Of a stretch of DNA of 64,000 bases, positions 60,670 through 64,000 are shown in pieces. Every line of letters begins with the position of its first letter. Position 1 is the first letter of the stretch. The notes under the pieces are model-generated. The model was not told where the DNA came from. It made no database searches and saw nothing but the letters and a program-made list of their open reading frames with translations. The DNA is from CAYNWT01 sp964450955. GTDB taxonomy: Bacteria > Planctomycetota > Planctomycetia > Planctomycetales > Planctomycetaceae. The stretch lies in assembly GCA_964450955.1 (NCBI GenBank), contig CAYVFI010000035.1, positions 8,028 through 72,027 on the forward strand, in the 5' to 3' direction. A program made the translations under genes and the position numbers.

Positions 60670-61524
60670 TTACTCGTTCAAACGTAGCTGCCCGCCCCAA
60701 CCCAACTTGCGATGCAAGGTCGTGTAGTAGCTGTGCCCTTTGAGGCGTGCCAGTTTGAAGGTCTCTGGCAGCCGTTTAACTTCAATCGAATCACCGGCTG
60801 CAACCGACCGCTTGATCTGGCCATCAATCACAACCATCACGCCTTCGGGCGCATCGGGAACTGTCATGGTGTAGACCCGATCGGCCGAATCGACGATTGG
60901 CCGATTCGTCAAAGCGTGCGGACAAATCGGCGTGACCACAAACGCCTGAAGTTCCTGCCGCAAAATCGGACCGCCGGCTGACAGACTATGAGCCGTCGAA
61001 CCGACCGGCGTGCTGATAATCAAACCATCGCAACTAAACGTAGTCACCGATTCGTTATCGATATCCAATCCAACGTCCAGCATCGCCAGCGCGCCGGCGG
61101 ACGATACGGCGACTTCGTTGACGCCAATGAAAGTTTCTGCCTGACCATCTTCGGTTCGATGAGTGCACTCGAACATCAGGTGTTCGACAATCGAGAAGCG
61201 ACCTTCGCAGAACCGACCAAAGTTTTCCTGGAACGCCTCCGGAGAAAGATCGGCCAGGAACCCAAGTCGGCCAAAGTTGACGCCGACAATCGGAATCTGA
61301 TTTCGTTTCAGCTTGCGGCAACCACGAATGATGGTTCCGTCTCCGCCCAGGACAATCGCCAGGTCGGCTTCGATATCTTCCGGAAGAGCGTCGTCCGTCT
61401 CGTGCACGTGGACGATATCGACCGGCTGTTCGCAGCTGCAAAGAAACTGGTTAATTGTCTCCCACGCCGCATCAACGCGCGACTTTCGGCTCCGGATAAC
61501 CAGTAAACGCAATTTGTCGGACAT
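60670..61524 (-). CDS. nadK: NAD kinase
   Basis: 284 residues. Phosphorylates NAD to NADP. The GGDGT motif is at 60-64 (VLGGDGTIIRGCR), followed by IVGVNFGRLGFLADL, the NE motif in GVNEVAVSS, and DGLIISTPVGSTAHSLSAGGP, the conserved nucleotide-binding region. All catalytic residues are present and the length is normal. It is cytoplasmic. The start ATG is at 61524. It is the first gene of a leftward group nadK-dprA-small protein, and has a 463-bp gap upstream toward the divergent SDR gene. Confidence 0.95.
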   Translation of the reverse strand: MSDKLRLLVIRSRKSRVDAAWETINQFLCSCEQPVDIVHVHETDDALPEDIEADLAIVLGGDGTIIRGCRKLKRNQIPIVGVNFGRLGFLADLSPEAFQENFGRFCEGRFSIVEHLMFECTHRTEDGQAETFIGVNEVAVSSAGALAMLDVGLDIDNESVTTFSCDGLIISTPVGSTAHSLSAGGPILRQELQAFVVTPICPHALTNRPIVDSADRVYTMTVPDAPEGVMVVIDGQIKRSVAAGDSIEVKRLPETFKLARLKGHSYYTTLHRKLGWGGQLRLNE

Positions 61525-61987
61525 GTGGATCTCAGGCAGAGGAACGCATCAACTGACAGCATATCCGGTTTGCCCGCCCGACAAACGTCACTTGCCCCAG
61601 AAAACGCACGCGCACCCGCACCCGCATGGACCAGTAATCGCGCGACCGCGTTCAGACAGGCAATTCCTCCGGAACCAGCACGACCACCAACGGGGCCGGA
61701 ACTGAAGAAGTCGCGATCAATTTCGACCCAGCCGAGGTAGCTCCGGGCCCTTCGCAGACCAAATGTCCGGGTACTGGCTGCGGCACGCGTTCCGCTGTTT
61801 TCTGCTGCGACACGTCAAGCAGCGCGGCAGATTTAGTCATTGCTTAGGAAAGACAAACGGCAATGGCTGTGTCAACGGGTAACGACTCGTGACAAGCTGT
61901 GAACCCTGATACGAACCGGCTACTTGCTGCGTGTGCAGTCGGGATCTATCGTGCGGGCTCTCACGTTCTTCTTGTAGAATTTCAACC
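61525..61987. other. Gap without recognised gene
   Basis: 463 bp between the divergent nadK and SDR genes. Open frames of 60-80 codons exist on both strands (for example 61652-61840 minus), but none has a ribosome-binding site with family likeness. On the plus strand one stretch after 61635 reads as protein-like (EEVAINFDPAEVAPGPS) but has no start codon. Both promoters should lie here; none could be fixed by eye. Confidence 0.4.
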
Positions 61988-62743
61988 ATGACAACTATCG
62001 ATCTCAGTGGAAAAACGGCAATCGTCACGGGAAGCAGCCAGGGCCTTGGTCAAGCAACCGCGACAGCGCTGCATGCAGCCGGAGCCAATGTGGTGATTAA
62101 CTACTTCGCCGATGGCGACGGAGTCAACGAAGGTCTGGCCAACGACGTTGTGGCTGAACTTGGCGAACGCGCCATCACGGCGGCGGCTGATGTCAGGAAC
62201 CGGACAGAACTCGAAGCGATGGCCGACAAAGCGATCGCAGCATTCGGTTCGTTGGATATCGTTGTCAACAATGCGGCCGTGCTTCGCGATCGGACCATCA
62301 AGAAAATGACGGACGAAGAATGGTCGGCCGTCATCGACACCAACCTGACCGGCGTGTTCAACATGAACAAAGTCGCCGCAGAAAAACTTAGCGAAGGCGG
62401 CCGCATTGTCAGTATGTCGTCAGTCGCCGGAGTGCTGGGCGTGTTTGGCCAGGTGAATTATTCGTCCGCCAAAGCGGGCGTGATTGCCATGACCAAAGTG
62501 CTTAGCAAAGAACTGGCTCGCAAAGCCATCACGGTAAACTCAGTCGCACCGGGCGTGGTTCTAACCGAGATGGGCAAAGCGATTCCTGAAAAAGCACGCG
62601 ACGCCATGTTGGCTCAAATACCGCTGGGACGATTCGCCGAACCGGAAGAGATTTCGAACACAATTCTGTTCCTATGCAGCGACATGGCCAGCTACATCAC
62701 GGGCCAAACTATCCATGTCAACGGTGGTTGGTGGGCCGCATAG
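61988..62743 (+). CDS. SDR oxidoreductase, 3-oxoacyl-ACP reductase type (FabG-like)
   Basis: 251 residues of the classical short-chain dehydrogenase family. Cofactor motif VTGSSQGLGQ (about 13-22), NNAA, catalytic Ser in SMSSVAG and Tyr-x-x-x-Lys in NYSSAKAG, then PGVVLTEMGKAIPE and the terminal HVNGGWWA. This is most like FabG, the beta-ketoacyl-ACP reductase of fatty-acid synthesis, but isolated copies often act on other substrates, and no fab gene is near. The ATG at 61988 precedes the Rossmann strand. The last codons overlap a possible start of the biotin ligase gene. Confidence 0.92.
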   Translation: MTTIDLSGKTAIVTGSSQGLGQATATALHAAGANVVINYFADGDGVNEGLANDVVAELGERAITAAADVRNRTELEAMADKAIAAFGSLDIVVNNAAVLRDRTIKKMTDEEWSAVIDTNLTGVFNMNKVAAEKLSEGGRIVSMSSVAGVLGVFGQVNYSSAKAGVIAMTKVLSKELARKAITVNSVAPGVVLTEMGKAIPEKARDAMLAQIPLGRFAEPEEISNTILFLCSDMASYITGQTIHVNGGWWAA

Positions 62744-62747
62744 TCCT

Positions 62748-63530
62748 GTGTTGGATCACCACACGATTGACGAACGAACGCTGCTAAACGACACCGGTGT
62801 GCGAACGGTCGAACACCATCCCACCGTAGATTCGACCAACCGCCTGGCTATGCACCTGCTTGATCAGTCGCCCGCACTGCCGATGCTGATTAGTGCAGAC
62901 GAACAAACGGCCGGGCGTGGTCGAGGCGGCAATACGTGGTGGTCGCCAGCGGGAGCGTTAATGTTTTCCCTGGCCATTGAACGACCCGAAACGGCCACCG
63001 AACTTCCGCCCTACTCGCTTGCCGTCGGACTGGCCGTTCGCGCCGCGCTGCAGGTGGCGATGGGCGACGTGCAACTGAAAGTGAAGTGGCCCAACGATAT
63101 CTTCCTGGAAGGTCGCAAGGTCTGCGGCATCCTGGTTGAGGTTCCCCCCGCGCACCGCAACATGCTGGTGATCGGAATCGGAATCAATGTCAACAACTCA
63201 ATGAACAACGCCCCAACATCGATAGCTCAAACAATGCTGTCGATGAGGGACTGCAATGGCCACACGTTTTCCCGCACAACCGTGCTTAGCGCCGTGGTCA
63301 ACCAGGTCATCGATGCAGTGACCAACATTAAAGACGCAACGGTTGCCCATCGATGGAGCCAACACTGTTGGCTGACCGGCAAACAGGTTTCCATCCAACG
63401 CGGCGAACGCATCGACACGGGCGATTGTGTGGGCATCAATCACGCGGGCGCTTTGCTGCTAAACACCGCAGATGGCGAACTGGCAATCTCATCCGGATCA
63501 GTTGTCGGCGTCAATCCACCAGCCTGCTAG
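62748..63530 (+). CDS. birA: Biotin--[acetyl-CoA-carboxylase] ligase, without DNA-binding domain
   Basis: About 260 residues. Attaches biotin to carboxylase carrier proteins. Visible marks: DSTNRLA, the adenylate loop ADEQTAGRGRGGNTWWSP, LKVKWPNDIFLEGRKVCGIL with the catalytic Lys/Asn/Asp, and IGIGINVNN. The C-terminal cap domain is also present (QVSIQRGERIDTGDCVGINH). There is no N-terminal helix-turn-helix, so it cannot be the BirA repressor form. GTG at 62748 gives no overlap with the SDR gene; ATG at 62715, overlapping by 29 bp, is the other candidate but its extra residues are forced by the SDR C-terminal motif. It is probably co-transcribed with the SDR gene. Confidence 0.92.
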   Translation: MLDHHTIDERTLLNDTGVRTVEHHPTVDSTNRLAMHLLDQSPALPMLISADEQTAGRGRGGNTWWSPAGALMFSLAIERPETATELPPYSLAVGLAVRAALQVAMGDVQLKVKWPNDIFLEGRKVCGILVEVPPAHRNMLVIGIGINVNNSMNNAPTSIAQTMLSMRDCNGHTFSRTTVLSAVVNQVIDAVTNIKDATVAHRWSQHCWLTGKQVSIQRGERIDTGDCVGINHAGALLLNTADGELAISSGSVVGVNPPAC

Positions 63531-63629
63531 CAATTCACCGCGGCCGGACTTCCGATTAAACACATCGGCCGGTAGTGCGGGCCTTTGAGTAAAAAGCCGT
63601 AAAAACCATGTTGTGCGACCGGTGTACCG

Positions 63630-63884
63630 TTAGTACGGGATGAACATTGAGAACATCCATGCAGCGCCGTTGGCAACAGACGGAAAGGCGACCCCAAGAG
63701 CAGCACCAAAGATAGCGCCACCCCATATCGAATTAGCCCAACCGAGATTCACGGCTTGATTGGTGACGTTGTAAAGAACGACATTCGTGATGATGCCCAA
63801 AATGCCCCCAACAGAAGCACCTGCCAAAACGCCGAGGAAACGGTCAGTTGCAGTCGGGGAATTCTTGACGGGGTGATTCTCCAT
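63630..63884 (-). CDS. Small glycine-rich membrane protein
   Basis: 84 residues. Two or three hydrophobic helices with small residues (RFLGVLAGASVGGILGIITN, WANSIWGGAIFGAALGVAF) in the style of glycine-zipper membrane proteins, and a short polar N-terminus. The function is unknown. ATG at 63884. It is convergent with the biotin ligase gene, and the remaining 116 bp to the window end contain nothing I recognise. Confidence 0.65.
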   Translation of the reverse strand: MENHPVKNSPTATDRFLGVLAGASVGGILGIITNVVLYNVTNQAVNLGWANSIWGGAIFGAALGVAFPSVANGAAWMFSMFIPY

Positions 63885-64000
63885 GGCGGTAGGTCGCCCA
63901 ACGGAAGGTTTTTACGACACCGCCCTAAACGAAGCGAACGATGTTTGAACTACGAGAGATTGTACCAAGGCCATGGCCCGTTGCCAAAGAGCCAAGGTGT

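Noticed and set aside
61652..61840. Possible 62-residue minus-strand gene
   Set aside because: No ribosome-binding site, low-complexity Val/Pro/Ser sequence, and a competing protein-like stretch on the other strand without a start codon.

Overview
The window is a stretch of bacterial chromosome, almost certainly from a member of the Planctomycetes (class Planctomycetia). That placement is inferred from gene families concentrated in the group: three DUF1559 pseudopilin-like proteins, a DUF1501 secreted protein, a DUF1080-ThuA fusion, a DUF1573 protein, a CRTAC1/ASPIC-UnbV protein beside a membrane multihaem cytochrome, a Cys-type sulfatase next to a sulfotransferase, and several short secreted proteins of unknown function. 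GC content looks moderate (mid-50s by eye). Coding is dense and on both strands. No rRNA, CRISPR array, intact insertion sequence or replication origin was seen.

Layout. 1-6.7 kb: threonine synthase (cut by the window edge), TatC, a Gfo/Idh/MocA oxidoreductase coupled to an RDD membrane protein, and an RNA methyltransferase fused to an alpha/beta hydrolase. 6.8-10.3 kb: a large protein of unknown function, a broken AT-richer secreted coiled-coil gene, and 0.9 kb of decayed sequence with a probable group II intron remnant. 10.3-15.4 kb: leftward run lysS - LolC-like permease - LolD-like ATPase - DinB-like protein. 15.7-22.3 kb: a pilin-signal-less DUF1559 protein, a secretin coupled to a lipoprotein, an ECF sigma factor with its anti-sigma factor, and a HEAT-repeat lipoprotein. 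22.6-29.3 kb: IlvD/Edd dehydratase, thioredoxin lipoprotein, flavoprotein, TIM-barrel-like secreted protein, tRNA-Leu(CAG), SUI1 and YidD. 29.4-44.6 kb: sodium-solute symporter, a DUF1559 protein with a dockerin-like loop, the cytochrome/CRTAC1 pair, DUF1080-ThuA, DUF1573, a terpene-cyclase-fold repeat protein, tRNA-Phe(GAA) and an FHA protein. 44.9-50.6 kb: membrane spermidine-synthase-like protein, PhzF, CCA-adding enzyme, MFS transporter, DinB-like protein. 50.7-51.2 kb: a triplicated repeat. 51.3-64 kb: sulfatase, sulfotransferase, M32 carboxypeptidase, classical DUF1559, small proteins, DUF1501, DprA, NAD kinase, SDR, biotin ligase.

Functional themes are the envelope (Tat export, lipoprotein-type ABC transporter, secretin, pseudopilins, multihaem electron transfer), handling of sulfated or modified sugars (symporter, DUF1080, sulfatase, Gfo/Idh, sugar-acid dehydratase), and scattered housekeeping genes.

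The most distinctive signal is in the intergenic DNA. There are several unrelated palindromic repeat families: a ~98-bp element with arms matching in two copies 31 kb apart; a 26-bp element identical in two places and each time starting exactly at a stop codon; a 159-bp imperfect palindrome; a 94-bp palindrome with a 9-bp tandem core; twin palindromes at 42.3 kb; and a 176-bp unit in three tandem copies built from CACTAAT/ATTAGTG motifs. At the protein level the most unusual item is the methyltransferase-hydrolase fusion. I did not see an obvious defence system or a clearly new multigene system.
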